Assembly: GCF_033807715.1 (NCBI RefSeq)
Contig: NC_084599.1
Coordinates: forward strand, 12,897,125-12,961,124
Direction: 5' to 3'
Source of the DNA: Cololabis saira
Lineage: Eukaryota > Chordata > Actinopteri > Beloniformes > Belonidae
Length of the DNA stretch: 64,000 bases
In this document: positions 35,001 to 49,028 of the stretch, in pieces
How the letters are laid out: each line of letters begins with the position of its first letter
How positions within the stretch are numbered: the first letter of the stretch is position 1
Notes under the pieces: model-generated
What the model was told of the DNA's origin: nothing
The model's database searches: none
Seen by the model: the letters and a program-made list of their open reading frames with translations, nothing else
Position numbers and translations under genes: made by a program

Positions 35001-36700
35001 AGTGCTAAGTTTCCTATGTCTTTAATTGTCTTCCTTTGCCAACATCAAACAAAGCAGCGCAAGGCATCTGAGACGAGATCTTGAAAGTGATTTCATCCAT
35101 AATTTCTAATGCAGCTCAATGTTGTGCTGTGTAGTTTGAAAATAAAAATATAAATATCACAAGTTGAGAGGGACTCCATCAGTTAAGGAGTGGCCTCACA
35201 TCTTAAACTTAGTGGAGCTGTAAAAAGAGCTAAACTAATGATGATTGAAGCAGTCAATAAAATGTACTTCTTCTCACTCCATCCACCAATTCAGCAGAGG
35301 ATTCTTGTGCAGCATCATCTGTAGTATTTCCAATAACTCGGACAGATGTCACACCATAGGAATTGCTTGTTTGCTCACATACATACTGTACATTCTCTAT
35401 ATACATCCTTTTTATTTGTTCTGACTTGGATTTTGATCATGATGTTGATTAGACTCTTTCATGAAGAGCATTTCTAATCATTCAGTCAACATTCTTAAAG
35501 GTTTTCCTGCCAGAAATGTAATACAGTTGGGGGAAACTCTTCAGTTCATTTAGTCAGCTTCATCAACCTGTATTATTTACTGTTGTACGTAACATAATTT
35601 AACTCTTTATTTGTCGGCCTTGCCTGGTAACTGCTGAACCTACGGTGATTCAGCTCCGTGTCACAACAGTCTTTCCTCAAATTTCATGGCCCTACAGGGG
35701 TTTTATGGCAATTTCAAGCAACTGATTACCAATCAGTTACTTCACCAACTCTAAAATGAGTCGGTGCAATGCTGGCACATGGCTGCCACTACAAACAAGA
35801 TTTTCCTTGCCAATAAATGAAAAAGTGTTATTCTGGTTGTGTTACACTAATGGTGTCCTGACAACTTGTCTGCAGAGATGCTGTTTGTTTGTATACATGA
35901 TAATGCTGGCAAACTCAACATCTCTAATGAGCTTAATTTTCTTTGTGAACCATCTTTAATCAGCTGCACTTGTATGAGAAACTAACAGCCATTTTGTCAC
36001 TTTAAAGTGTTATACAGGCTTTGCAATATCTTTGGAAAACAATTACCAGGTCATTCCAGAATGATATGCCAGAATATTCATTATAAATGATATGCACATT
36101 CAATTTTTGTGAATAATAACCCTTTATTATTTTCTACTTCTCAATTTGTTTCTACCCAGCTACTGTGTTGAAGCAACAATTTCTTTCCTAAACATTAAAG
36201 AAAATAAGACGTTTGACTGATGTTTGATTGCTTACGCCAACAGTGGTGCGGCATTTCTTAAAAAGATTCTTAGTTATTCATTGTTGCACATCTCTTATAT
36301 TGAAGTTGTCTATAGGAAAGTTACAATGCAATAGAGGGGAGTTAATTTTTTTTTTCGGGTAAAATAGGTTCCAACCATATACATGCCCAGGATAGGCCCA
36401 AACTAAAGGTTAGGAGCCTGCCACCCCTTCTCCAAAATATCTTAATATTAAATATTCAAGCAAACAGAACTTTGAGTTATTGGCATAAAAGAATAAGGCT
36501 GCATGTTACAGATCTCTATTATGGCGCAATGTTCCACCAGTAGCCAGAACCATACTACCTTTAACAATATAAAAAACTAAAAATATATGAATATATATGA
36601 ACACTTATACCTATCTATAAGATAACATTGTAGCAGCTCGCATAGCAAAAAGAAACAGTGAGTTGTAACTGAACTTGTTTATTAACTAAAAACGGAACCC
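34997..36700. other. Unassigned DNA
   Basis: No gene or clear repeat recognised. Confidence 0.4.
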
Positions 36701-36704
36701 AAAG

Positions 36705-36932
<228 letters not shown>

Positions 36933-36934
36933 GA

Positions 36935-37998
36935 TGGATGATGGTTTTGACACAGTCAGGCCTCTGGCAATGTTTAAATAATTCTTGACTTGCCTATCAA
37001 TCATTATGCTCCAATCATTTAAAGCTTCAACCTGGGGAAGCCACAGATTAAAGTATCAGGACATCAAGTGTGATGTAAACATTTCTCTTCCCTTCATCTT
37101 AATTTGCCTTGACAAACAGCTCACGCCAGAATGCTCTCTTGATGATTTCACATGCAGGAATGAGGTGAAATACAGTGTGTAGACAGGGCTCTGCATGCCA
37201 GATCAAAGCTGGGTAGATTTGTCAGAAAGCAGGTTGTCCAGACTTTAATGAGTCAGGGAAACACACGTGTTCACGCAGAAAATATTTATTTACTTTTATT
37301 TTGAAAGCATGTCAATGATATGATGATAGTTCACATGAATTGTAGTGTGGATTCTTTCTGGCAGTTAGGTCCTAATAGCACTTGGCCTTTACTTCCATTT
37401 GTCCTTCCACTTAGCCTCTTACTCATCTCCTGAGGTGCTTTGTTTTTCTTCTTTTTTGCCCTTTCGCCCTCTCTCAACCTGTGTCTCACCTTCTTATCCG
37501 CTGCTGTCCACCTGGGATTTTGATTCATTCCTCACAATGTAAATAAAACCAGAAGAATAATTTATTTTTCTACAATATTTACACAGCGCTCACAAGCTGC
37601 TATCTCTTTGGCGTTGTTCAACATCTCTGGTAGTGCTGCAAATCATTGGTTTTGACTCCTACTGGCAAGATTGGATTTACAGGATTTAAAAAAAAATACA
37701 AATTTTGATCTAGTGCCTTGAGCTTTCAAATATTCACTTCTGCCAAAAAAGACATTTTTATTATGTATGTCAACATTACAAAAACATTTGATTTCCCGAA
37801 ACAAATGCCACATTTTGAGGCCACTACATTAACTTTGATGTATCACAAAGTTCTGTTAAACTCATAGCTGGTGATTGGGGAGCCCCCTGAAATCTCTGTT
37901 CATAAGAACAATGCGACAAATTTAATTTGTGACAGAATTCTTTATCAGTAACACCAAAATATGTTAACTCGGTCATTTTATAGTTTTACAGATATTCA
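36935..37998. other. Unassigned DNA
   Basis: No gene recognised; the 65-aa frames at 36985 and 37331 have no motif. Confidence 0.4.
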
Positions 37999-38877
37999 TT
38001 AGGGCCCGAGCACTTACAGTGCGAAGTCCCTATTGTATCTGTAGGAATTAATTTTTTAGTTTTTAGTATTATTTTTATTTTTCCGACGAAATTAGGGCCT
38101 TTTTGCCCCCCTAAACGTGCCCCAAAAGTCACCAAATTTTGCACGCAAGCCAGGCCTGGCGATAAATTTGATAATTTATGGTTTGCATTAATGGGCGTGG
38201 CCTAATGCGCCCCCTAGAAAACTTTGTGCCTCGAACCCCACAATACAGTTTCACGTACATGCACGAAAATCAGTACCTACCTGTATCATGTCGCAACTTA
38301 AAGAAAAGTCTCTTGGCGCCATGGCCGAAACCGAACAGGAAGTCGGCCATTTTGAATTAATCGTGTAATTTTGCCGCAATTTATGCCATTTCTTTGTCGT
38401 CTTCGCTTCTTTGCCCGAACCGTAACGCGCACCCAGGTGTGTTATACATCAAAATGTGTGTCTCGATCCTGCGACAACGCGCATTACTTTTCTCAGTCAA
38501 AAGCGTTACCGTGGCGAAGATAGATGCCAAAAAGCCTGATTGGTCCTTATTTGATAGTTCCTACTTTCTGGCATAACTTTTGAATGGTTTGACATAAAGA
38601 CTTGTGGGTGGTGTCATCGGACTCGGTTTTGAGTCCTTGGACAAAATTTGTGCAAATTAGCCCCACCCCTTCTTCTGATTGGTCGATATTTGATAGTCCC
38701 TATTTTCTGCCATAACTTTTGAATGGTTTGATATAGAGAGTCGTGGCTGGTGTCATCCGCTAAATGTCCAGGCCTGAAGAATCTACATGCAAGTCATACA
38801 AGCGCTTCCACTGCAGCACGCCTGAACGTGCACAAGGGTGCGAGGGCCCGTTCATCGCTGCTTGCAGCTTTAATTTA
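37999..38877 (+). mobile_element. GGGCCC-ended fish interspersed repeat (about 880 bp)
   Basis: Begins TTAGGGCCCGAGCACTTACA and ends GGGTGCGAGGGCCCGTTCAT then CGCTGCTTGCAGCTTTAATT, both hallmarks of an abundant fish repeat. Inside, CATAACTTTTGAATGGTTTG occurs twice (near 38572 and 38711) in longer direct repeats, with several GGCGTGG/CCCCACC segments. No intact protein is encoded; mechanism unknown to me. Confidence 0.8.
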
Positions 38878-38879
38878 CC

Positions 38880-41800
38880 ATTGGCTTTGGGAATGGGATG
38901 AAAAATGTATTTCTGTGATTCTCTCTGGGTAGCAGGTCTCACGCTTTCGCGGTTTTAGCCATGTGTTATAGCCTGCTGTTTTTGTAGTACGGACCGGATT
39001 GTAGCAATGGAGAAGGATTTTTCTTATTGGTCAGTCAGGGAAGGCTGACAAAAGCACTTTTTTCCATCTCATATAAGTTTGATAATTCGACTCAAGGCTG
39101 ATTCAAAAGTAATATTAAAAAATCCTAAAACCTTCAAATCTGAACAACTCTCTTAAACTAAATTGTTGCAGGTGTTTGGGAAAAAGCGAAATTACATTTT
39201 AACCTTCTTGCCCATTGAGAGCATCATTTACTTTGCACTTATTGAGTTGTGGATTTTGAAAGAGGTATGGAGTTAATACTTATTATATGATATAGCAACT
39301 AATACAAACAAGATTTTTTGTTACAATGAGAGTTGATGAAGCTGCTGGAAGGAGGGAGCGATGGGTGGATTGAAGGAGCTGTGTGTCCCACCGCTCATGA
39401 CTCAGAAGTTTTCTTATTTCTCTTTCCCTTAAATGCAACGTTGTTTAGTTATTTATAGTGAGTGAACAAAAATGTGTATAAATAAATTAATTTCCACAGT
39501 TTTCTTCAACCTCCTGGGATTGTGTTTTATGACATTATTAAATGTTGCTAGATACTTTCTTTTTTCACCCCTTTTCGTTTACCCCAACTGTTGTAATAAA
39601 AGGGAAATTTTCACCTTTCTGGAAAGTGGCAGGTACGTACACACACTGAAGGAGCTTCAGTCGAGGTAATCCTCAGGCTTGAATCGAGGCAACTGCACCA
39701 AGGCTGTTTTTCTTTTTCAACAAAAAACAGTCTAGTTACTTTAATTGATCCCTTTTGAGTAGAAGCCAGTGGTAGATTGTAAAGTGTGGCTGTAGAGGTT
39801 GCACATGGTCCAACAGTATTCAGGTTACTTTAATACCAACAGGAGACTCAGGCCATGGATCAATGGGTCAATGGATTTATGTTCAGGCCACATTTTCTAA
39901 GAAATTTCTCTATCATTGTATTCAGTTTTTTTTTCTTCACAAGCTTTGTTTGAATCTTCAGCTGTACTTTTTATTTATATTAGGTCATTGGATAGGAATA
40001 GGCCGGTATACTGTAGATAATGGAGCTCATTGAATTACTTATGTCTTTATCAGTTTTCTTGGCTATTCGGTTTTAATATAAATTTCCTTTTTCTCTGTCA
40101 AACCAGCTGCTGATTGATGTGGTGTATGTGCTCTCCAGCACCGCTGTCATTACCGTGGGGCCAGAGTGGAAATGATCACATTTGTATTAAAGACATAAGC
40201 AGACATCCATCCTCTATCTATATCCTCTTATTCCTATTTAGGTCACAGGGATCTGTTGGAGCCGGTCCCAGCTCTTTCTGGGCAAATGGCAGGGGTACAG
40301 AGTGGACTGGCTGCCAACTTGTCATGCTCACTCATTTGGGCAATTGTGAAATCAGCAAAGCTCGTAGACTATTATCGTGGACCAAATGTGAAAGTCATTA
40401 TCTTAAGTTACTGAATTTGCTTCCTCATACTTTTAGTGGGTGCATTTTACTACAGGTTATAAAACAAAGCAAACACTGCATCACAAATCTGGCATCTTTT
40501 TTTGTACTTGGGAGTTAATTAGCCCATTAAATGTGGACAAGGACTTGTATTTCCTTGAAGTTTAGCCTCACATGAACGAACCTCAGCTGAGATCTAGCCA
40601 AACAGGAATTTAAATAGTCATTATATAAACGTATGTGATATTCAGTCAGCATGAGACATATAATAATGCTATCAACATGACATTTATTACTCTAAGCTCT
40701 CATAATATAATATACATCAAGCTTCCTTCCTAAACACCTTTGGAACCAGATGTGTCAGCCACAGAAATGTGATTCCCATCAACCGTCTTCACATATGCGA
40801 CACCTTTGACTCAGTGATAAGACATTCGAAGGGTTATATATGAGACAATTTGACAAAGAAATGAAAGGTTTCTGAGAAGCAAGTGCCACATCTCTTCAGA
40901 AATATAATTCCCTAAGATATGTGGTGCCACATGTATGTAAATGGAGTGCATTTACATGGTCTTGATGTTTTTGCTTATGCATGCAAGACTGTGTGAACCA
41001 GAGCCATTTCAAAAATAGAGCAAAAGCCATTTCAACGATGGAGCAAAAGCCATGATGCATGAGTACATTTGCCCTCTTGTTTTATGGACAGTTGCCTCTC
41101 TCTCCCGCTGCGGTAAAATAGGTAAACCCACTTTCCTGTTTGTTGAAGCAGCAAAATGCCTGAGTGGTATAAATGCTATCCTATAAAAGAAGAGTGTACA
41201 CAGCTCTATCTGTGAGTCTCCTTTTCACCAAGAAGCAGCAAGTCCTGATATTTACTCTGCTGTAAGATCATTAGAGGAGAGCTGGAGGAAACCATATGGA
41301 CACAACTGCTACAGTTCATTCCATTTTTCTAAGTAACGATCCTGCCAAGCACCCCCAATAGACTTTCTCCATGTGTTGGTGTGAGTGCATATGTAGGAAG
41401 CGAAGCATGGTCACATTTTGAAATAAATAAATAAATAAACAGCTTTATTGTTTATTTTCACTTGAGTTTTAAATTAAATTGACAGAAAGAGGTATTTTGT
41501 GCATTGAGTGACGATAGCATATCACAGAGTTGTTAGCATGTCACCTTAGTCAAAAGTGTTAGGAATCAACACTTGTAACTGTCAAAAAGATTTGCTCTGA
41601 TTGTGCTTTGACATGAAACTACCCTATTCAATTTATGCTGTTTCTCACTGAGCCATTATCCCTTCACACATCACAGGATTGTTTTTCTTTGATCAAGCCT
41701 AAACAGTTAATTTGAGCAGATATTTTCACATTTAAAATTCAACATTCACACGGATGTATATCTGACATCTCACAATTAATGTGACAGCATGATCACTGTT

Positions 41801-44688
41801 TCTTTAGCCACGGCATCCTCATAATGATAGCTCCCTGGCTTTCACTTGACTAAAGAAGATGAGAGCAAAATCAATATTAAAAAAAAAAAAAAAAAAAGAA
41901 GCAAAATCACACCACCGCAGGCAGGCTTTTGCCTGCTTAAATATGCAAAGGAAGTTGTAATTGTTATGCCTGCTTCTTTCTATGAAAACTAATGGACAAA
42001 GGTTATTTGGTTTTGCATTATGTGCAGCTGAGGAAGCTGAATATCAGATTATCCTTGTAACATTTACTGAAAAATGTCTTTCAGTCAGGAAGATAAACAC
42101 ATTCCTTTGCACATGTAACTTAATATTAGGATTTCTTTCTAGGACTACTTGAAGTACCCTGTAAATGTATTGAATTATTTATCATGTATGACCCATGAAC
42201 TGTTCATTAAAACACTGATATTTTGTATTTAGTCAGTGGTGTTGAAAACTGATCAGTGTAGTGAAAGGATATATTTGACAGGAGTCAAAGATATGAGTGT
42301 GATGGAAAAGAATTTTAAAAAAGACATTAGGATTGAATTTATGTTCCCAACATAATGATAGACCCTGGAGTGAACAGATGAATACAGTCAGCTGCCTCCC
42401 AGTCCCAAATCCAGGAGGGGCCATTCAACCAGACACAAGGCCTTCATGCTGAAATACACCCACTCTTTTTTTTGGTCCCAGATTGTACGAATTGCACTGG
42501 TCTGTGTGCACATGCTGTCTTTTCAGATAAAGCAAAGCCAAGGGGGCCAGGACCACGTGCTGTGACCGGAGGCTTGATTATGCCGAGTGGTGGTCCGAGA
42601 GAGGCGTTTGTAGACACTTCAGCTGACAGATCACCACTGAGCCTCCACAGGGTGTGTGTGTTTGCCATCCAGCAGCCGAGCCTCTACGACAGATCTGCTT
42701 CCTTGGCGACTGGCGAATATTCGCAAGCCCTCCCACCCCTTGGATTGACTTAACTCTCTTCGGGGAACCAAAGCAATTGAGTGAAGAGAGCAGTGGGGAG
42801 AAACAAAAGACTCAAAATGACAAAGATGGAAACCTATGCACAGGAAAGGAGGGTGTTGGGGATGGATGGAGAAATATACCTAACTTGTGTTCTGCTTCAT
42901 AATACCAGAAACAGGTTCTCCTTTACTTCTTTTCACATCATTTTTCCTCAGCAGTCTTTTTTTTTTTCTCTTTTGGGCGCAGTGAGCAGGACTGACTGCT
43001 GAAACTCAGCATTTCTCAGATTGTTTCTGTCATGGCTCTCCTGCCCTCTACCTCATCAGTCACTGCTACATTTGTGGAAATGTCCTCCGCTGTGCAAAGC
43101 AGGAGCAGACGTCGTATGTATGGGCCTGTGCTCTGACACTTCTGATCTCTAGAAGCCAACTACCACACTGATTGCTCAAAAATGATCTGCTGTTTAAGAG
43201 AGTCTGAGGATAAGGTGAGATGATAAAGTGATTGGCGCCACAATGTCGGAGCTGATAATTAAGACAATATGTCATCTGCCATTATGTATCTCAGAGTGTG
43301 CCCGTAACCCATATGCTAATTAATGCTGATTTATGCCTCATTATGCTGATTTATAACAGGACTACAGGATTGCTGTTGACAGACTACAGGAAAAAGACTC
43401 CATTAAAAGACATGACGCTAGCATTACTCTCATGTGGCTCAGGATGGCTCAGAGGAGCTTTAGTAGTTTTTTGAGGGATGATAAAAAGTCTAGGGCTATG
43501 TTCTAAATGACATACTTTCATGAGTATACGCAGACTCAGTGTACTACATGCACAGTGCACATACTGTACAAACAGTCCCATGTACTTTTCTTTGTTGCTT
43601 CACCTGACTTACTGCCATCATACCATCAAGATTCACATTTCGTTGAATGTCTAACAAAATTAACCATATCTCCTTATTGTCGTGTAATCTCGCCCCCATT
43701 ATTATGAGAAATTAAAGCTGACAGCTGCCATCTTTTTAAGCAAAAACTTAGCAAATCATTTCTGCAACAATGACAAATTTGCAAAGGGAAATTAGTCTTT
43801 CACACCAGATGTTTTTTTGTTTGTGTGTGTGTGTGTGCAATTCAGTACAGGTTATTCTATGTTTTTTTCCAAACCTATATAAAATCAATGCAGGCTTTCG
43901 CATCAATGTAAATTCACTGGGCCATAATTCAGCATTTAATTTTTCAAATATATTTCATTTTTCAACTCAATTTCTACAGCTCAGGGTCAATCAGCTTTCT
44001 GCATTATCCTGCTGCTGCGCAAGGTATTTTTGTTATTTCCTTCTTCCTCGCCATCACTTAATGTGGACTCCATCTTTTTTCCCCCAAGTGCAATCTATTC
44101 TAACTGTGCTAAGATTGTAAGTGTGCCAGTAAACACCTTTGAACATGGTTTATGTTGTACAAATTTGAAAACTACACCACCAAATCTTTAGTTTTGTGCA
44201 ATTCAGCTCATGTTATCGACCCAAATAATATATACTTTACATCATTGGTGATAATCTTCCCGAACATAACTAATTTCCTACTATTCATTCAGCCATTAGT
44301 TCCTCTAAGTGTGATATATTAATCAAATTTCAGAAACTTGAAGTGAGCTTGAGGTAGGTAATCCATCACAAACAGCCTCTGGGTTTTTATTTACCACTTC
44401 CTGCTTATCTTGGGGTATTTTATGTGGAAAATGTAGTCCCTCCTGGCACTATTGTGGACTGTGTGATAAACAATAACAGTAACAATCATAGTTAGCGTCC
44501 TAGAAAGTAACAAACTCTTGATCATAGTTGTACAGTATATTTACTGTAAAGCCTGTATGTCTGCACAACACGTATATTTCCCCCTGTAGTATACACAGAG
44601 AAACATAATTATATTTGCCAGTTGTGTTACGATTAACCTGATAAACAGAAGTTGTATTCTTCAGCATTTATTAAGAGACTGTGCGGTA
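38880..44688. other. Unassigned DNA
   Basis: No gene recognised in 5.8 kb apart from a SINE fragment at 40212. Small simple repeats: (AAAT)n near 41421, poly(A) 41880-41898, (TG)n near 43822. No frame above 134 codons. Confidence 0.4.
40212..40312 (-). repeat. Diverged SINE tail fragment
   Basis: ATCTGTTGGAGCCGGTCCCA and GGCAGGGGTACAGAGTGGAC GC-type blocks match the reverse complement of the 3' part of the 47435-family SINE and the piece at 3168. Confidence 0.6.
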
Positions 44689-44689
44689 T

Positions 44690-44720
44690 CTATCCGTCCG
44701 TCCGTCTGTCTATCTGTCTG

Positions 44721-44767
<47 letters not shown>
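44690..44767. repeat. (CTGT/CTAT)n microsatellite
   Basis: Starts with CCGTCCGTCCGTCTGTC and passes into about ten CTAT units. Confidence 0.95.
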
Positions 44768-46325
44768 GGGACACACATTTGTGTAATTTGGGAAATGTAC
44801 CATACACTATAAAGCAATTTGAGCAGTCAACAAAAAAAGAGAAGCATTACATAAATACAGTCCCTTTACACACAACAGTGACAGAAGAATGTGCAATAAA
44901 TTGGACAGTGTATCAGGTAAAATGGATGAAGCATCTTTCACAGCTCGTGTTCGAAACAGTTTCTGGAGCAATGTATCAGTTATGAAATCTCTTTATTAGC
45001 TAGGGTGGAGTGAACATTTTTATTCCCAAATAGAGAAGCTTTTTTATGATCTTTCAATTGGTAATTTATTCACGCAATTTTTTTTTTTTTTGTTTGTTTG
45101 TACTTGTCCAAATGTCCTCACTAATGTTGTGGAATGATGAACTTTAGTATATCTAACATGTACATTTGTTTTGACAAGGGTAGAAGCCAATTTCAAGTTG
45201 AGCTTCAGGAAGGTAAAACAGAATGGTGTCTCTCTTTTTATAGGGTGATAACTCTCTGGACAGCTGGGGGGGGGGATACACATCTAGGGCTGTACAGCGT
45301 TAAAAAGAAAGATATGATTTGATGCAGTCTGGCAGGATTTTACAGTTTTTTAATGTAAATATTTTCCTTGTGAATGAAAAGAAGACATTACTAAAGATAA
45401 GGTAATAATTAGCTATCTTGAAATGAACATATTCAATAAAAGCCCAAAGAATCACTAGTATTTTTGGTACATCATAGACAGGAAAAAGACATTTAATGAG
45501 TCTTACTTGACTTCAATCTTCATTTTGAAGTACAAAGACGGCACAGGATGGTCGCTGATGTACTGTAGTTGGTATCGTTTACTCCAGCTTTGATGCATAA
45601 GTACATTATGAATGAACAAAAAACTGTAACTCTCAGCCACAAAGTAATGTTGTAAATATTTAGCAAATACTGTAATCACCTTTGACCTCACCAAGTTGTG
45701 TCTGGTAACAATCTGAGTTTTTATCGGGTGTGACATGGACAGTATTTGTTTTAGCTTTCCAAATACAACCACACTCCTGTGAACAGGGCACTAGAGGGGC
45801 AAACCACTTGTTATGTTGTTTATACGATGGGCAGAGTCCAGTCAGTCAGCGTGATGCATTAATGATGTTGAACCTCTCTTATGTTATTCTGATACTCATG
45901 TGGAAATCTCGTGTTGATCTTAAACGACACCTGAGTCAAACATCTTTAAACTGTAGAATCAATTCATTCAGAAAGTGGTTTACAGGTCATATAATAAAAT
46001 ATTTACACCCCAATACAGAACATTTGTGCATATTGTCTAATATTCTGCCTTATTTTCCAGTGGCATTTGCAATAAATTATTTATGTACTGTGTTATTATT
46101 TTTTTTTTCCTTCTTGGACATTTTCTATCTCAGTCAACAAGATAGACGGAGAAGAACTGTCACATTTCCGGAGAAGGATTTGGAAACCAAAATAATCTCT
46201 ATAATCAGAGCTGCCAAGTCTTACCCTTTGAATGCCAAGACAAGAAGTGGATCTTCGGAGTTAATATATAGGAACATTAAATTGCAGTTATCATATTGAT
46301 TGCATTTAATTTGCAAGTATAATGT
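44768..46325. other. Unassigned DNA
   Basis: The 189-codon frame 45730-46299 has no recognised domain. A pyrimidine run ending TCTATCTCAG near 46132 precedes a polar stretch (DRRRRTVTFPEKDLETKII), which could be an exon, but no donor or family support is seen. Confidence 0.3.
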
Positions 46326-46329
46326 AAAG

Positions 46330-46543
46330 CAGGAGTGGGCAGTTTTGGTCCTCGGGAGTTGGGTTGTCCTGCATGTTTGAGATGTTTTCCTGTTTCAACA
46401 CACCCTGTTACAAATGATGTGTCATTAACGGAACTGTGTGGACCTTAATGGCAAGCTGATGATGATCCATTAATTTGAATCAGGTGTGTTAAAAGCAAGG
46501 AAACATCTAAAACATGTAGGACAGCAGCCCAAGAGCACCGAAG
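46330..46543. mobile_element. hAT-type MITE, truncated at right end
   Basis: CAGGAGTGGGCAGTTTTGGT then CCTCGGGAG, CAACACACCC, GAATCAGGTGTGTT and ACATGTAGGACAGCAGCCC follow the order of a common fish CAGGGGTGGGCAA-ended MITE. The matching right terminus is missing, so no target duplication can be given. Confidence 0.7.
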
Positions 46544-47418
46544 ATAAGATGAGAGAAATTCATATGTTTGAGCAGAAATAAAGTTCAATATAAACATCAA
46601 TATAAACTGTAAAGAATACCAACAGTTAAACAAATGATATGTATGATAATGTATGAGGATCTTGGGTGGCAGCAAACACTTCAGGGTGTCGGTCAGGACA
46701 CTTATTACGGTGCAGGTGAGTTGAACGATCACAGAGTCCAGGAATAAAGTTTCAGCTCTTTATGATGTCTGTGCTCTCATTACAACTCGTGCATTTGTGT
46801 GTGTGGTTACTGAAACATAAACAATACTGGTTGATTAGAAAATAAGGTAAAATATTAAACATAAACATACCCTGAGCTGGATATATCTCTAACACCATAA
46901 CTGAAAGTACAGCTCTAGATGAGTTGTGAAATTAAAGCCAGCATTAATCAGCTATCTCAGAATTAGCATTAAAATATGCAGTATAAGTAAAAATAGACGA
47001 TATTACTGATAAAATAACATTCAGTGAGTCATGTATAAACATTAGTAAACATAAGTAAAAGTAAACAACATAACTCACAGCTCTATGGACGCACACACTG
47101 CAGAGAAAGTTCAGCCGACGTTTGCTCCGGGCTGATCGATGTTGTGGTGCGTTTAAGGAGCTGGAAACTGTGGGAATTTCTAAGTGCAGCATAAGCTTTA
47201 GGACATTAAAGCATTGAAATGCACATTGAAAAATACAAAAAAATTAATATTATATACATTAGATGGACTAAAGCATTTAAGGAATATTTGGATGGTTTAC
47301 AAAAAGCAGTTTATTTTGTACATACAGTAGATGCAAGGCTTATACTTACATGTAGGTGAGATCTTGTAATGACATTTTATTAACACTAGGGTTGATGTAC
47401 AAGCACAGAATGATCTGT
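46544..47418. other. Unassigned DNA
   Basis: No gene or clear repeat recognised. Confidence 0.4.
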
Positions 47419-47434
47419 AATGGTATTCCACATG

Positions 47435-47716
47435 GGCAGCACAGTGGCTTAGTGGTTAGCACTGTTGCCTCACAGCAAGATGGTTCCCGGTTCGACTCCC
47501 AGGCCCGGCGAGGTCTTTCTGTGGGGAGTTTGCATGTTCTCCCCGTGCTTGGTTGGGTTCTCCGGCTCCAATCCAAAAACATGCATACTAGGTTAATTGA
47601 TGATTCTAAATCGCCTGTAGGTGTGCAGTGAGTATGCCTGGTTGCCTGTCTGTATATGTGGCCCTGCGATGACCCGTGACCCTGCAAAGGATTAAAGCGG
47701 GCATAGAAAATGGATG
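47435..47716 (+). mobile_element. Full-length tRNA-derived SINE (282 bp)
   Basis: Starts GGCAGCACAGTGGC. Pol III A box TGGCTTAGTGG (47445-47455) and B box GGTTCGACTCC (47489-47499) are intact. The body (GGAGTTTGCATGTTCTCCCC) and tail ending GAAAATGGATG follow. Flanking 16-bp duplications AATGGTATTCCACATG (47419-47434) and AATGGTATTTCACATG (47717-47732) differ at one base, showing LINE-mediated insertion. Fragments of the same family occur at 3168, 16345, 22150 and 40212. Confidence 0.92.
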
Positions 47717-47954
47717 AATGGTATTTCACATGTTGCGTGGGGGATTTTAGCGAGAAATATCGGAAATGGAAATGGCAAAGTTCATTCTTCAGCTTGAACA
47801 TGATTTACCCAGACAGTTTCATCACAAGGTCGACTAGAGCTTCCAGCATGCCACATCCATGATCTCCCAACTCTTAGACGTCTAACTTCATTGACCTTGA
47901 TCAAAGTATAAAAAAATTATATAAACCAACAAGATAACTAGCCTTTACGAGTAT

Positions 47955-48215
47955 TGTGGCAGGGTGGAGGTGCAGCCACTCAGGTTGATTAGGGCACAGG
48001 TGTTCTCAATCAACCTCTCCACCCTGCCTGCCTTCATAAGGCGTGGCTGCACAGCAGCAAGAGGGCTCTGCTGGGAGAAGGGGCTGCTGTTGGAGAGGCT
48101 GCTGAAGCCGAAGCACGTGTGTCCTGGATGTTTGGGAAATAAAGGCGTTCTGCACTGAAACCCTGTGTCCTCTCTGTCCTGTCGGTCGGGCCCCCGTAAC
48201 ACTCGCCCTGCTACA
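47955..48215 (+). mobile_element. Solo LTR (261 bp), plus orientation
   Basis: TGTGGCAGGG ... CCCTGCTACA with perfect 5-bp duplication AGTAT (47950-47954, 48216-48220). It contains CTTCATAAGG at the TATA position and GGAAATAAAGG as poly(A) signal. Sister of the minus-strand copy at 8234-8470. Confidence 0.9.
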
Positions 48216-48444
48216 AGTATAGATTGTATTCTTTATTTTTTCATGCAAAGGTTATGGCTTTATTTTATCTTGCTTAAAAACTTTAGTATTAGAAACTACT
48301 ACTTTTGACTAGGGATGGGAATTTAGAAACACTTTAGAACCGGTTCCCAGTGTTTCAATTCCTTGGAATTGTTTGAAAATTTTAAAACGATTCCCTTTTC
48401 GATTCCAGTGGGCAAGAATGATGTCATCACGCACATAGAATAAT

Positions 48445-48475
48445 TATGGTCATGCCAAGTAGTGGCATGACCATA
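48445..48475. repeat. 13-bp inverted repeat, 5-nt loop
   Basis: TATGGTCATGCCA, loop AGTAG, TGGCATGACCATA. Lies at the start of the repeat-derived interior of the hAT element. Confidence 0.95.
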
Positions 48476-48589
48476 TTGCAATTGTCCAAAATGGCCCAAA
48501 GGGCAATGTTGCTAGCATTTTGCTGAACAGCAGCGGGTGTACAGCATGACCCCACTCTGATATGAAAGAAAAAAATCTCCAAAAAATAA

Positions 48590-48900
48590 AACACGCCCGA
48601 GAAAAACCTGAAAAATGCAGGGGATATATTAGTATCTGAACCGGAACGTGCACCCACACATAGCATACATCAACACATGTGGATCCATTTTGCCTCGAAG
48701 GGCAATACTTGTCTCAGTCAAAAGTGTTACAGTAGCAACGCTAGATGCCAAAAAGCGGAAAAAAAGGTGAAAATTCGGAAGCTTATTGGTCGCCCGATTT
48801 TTATCGTAAAGACATCATTCAAATGTTCCCAGACTCAGTTCGCTTCGGACCAAAAGATCTTTCAACCTCATTATGCCAATTATTACAGTTTTTGAGATAT
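48590..48900 (+). repeat. Fragment related to the GGGCCC repeat
   Basis: AACGTGCACCCAC ... GTCTCAGTCAAAAGTGTTAC ... GATGCCAAAAAGC aligns in order with 38420-38535 of the GGGCCC-ended repeat. Nested inside the hAT element. Confidence 0.7.
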
Positions 48901-49028
48901 TAAACTTTCAATAAAAAAAAAAAAAGTCAAATGGACGCTTGTTGCTAGGCAACAGGTTATCGTAGGGACATGATTCAAATGTTTCAAAGCTCGCCTCTGT
49001 TATACCCCTGTAAAGGGGGGGATGTGAC

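Noticed and set aside
34857..35084. 75-codon frame with RERERE run
   Set aside because: Translation of the (GA)n microsatellite.
45730..46299. 189-codon frame as a gene
   Set aside because: No domain, low-complexity FFFFS region from a poly(T) run and no convincing donor; left as unassigned.
47435..47510. tRNA gene
   Set aside because: A and B boxes are present but the 3' half does not fold as a tRNA and continues into a SINE body with target duplications; same for 50573-50660.
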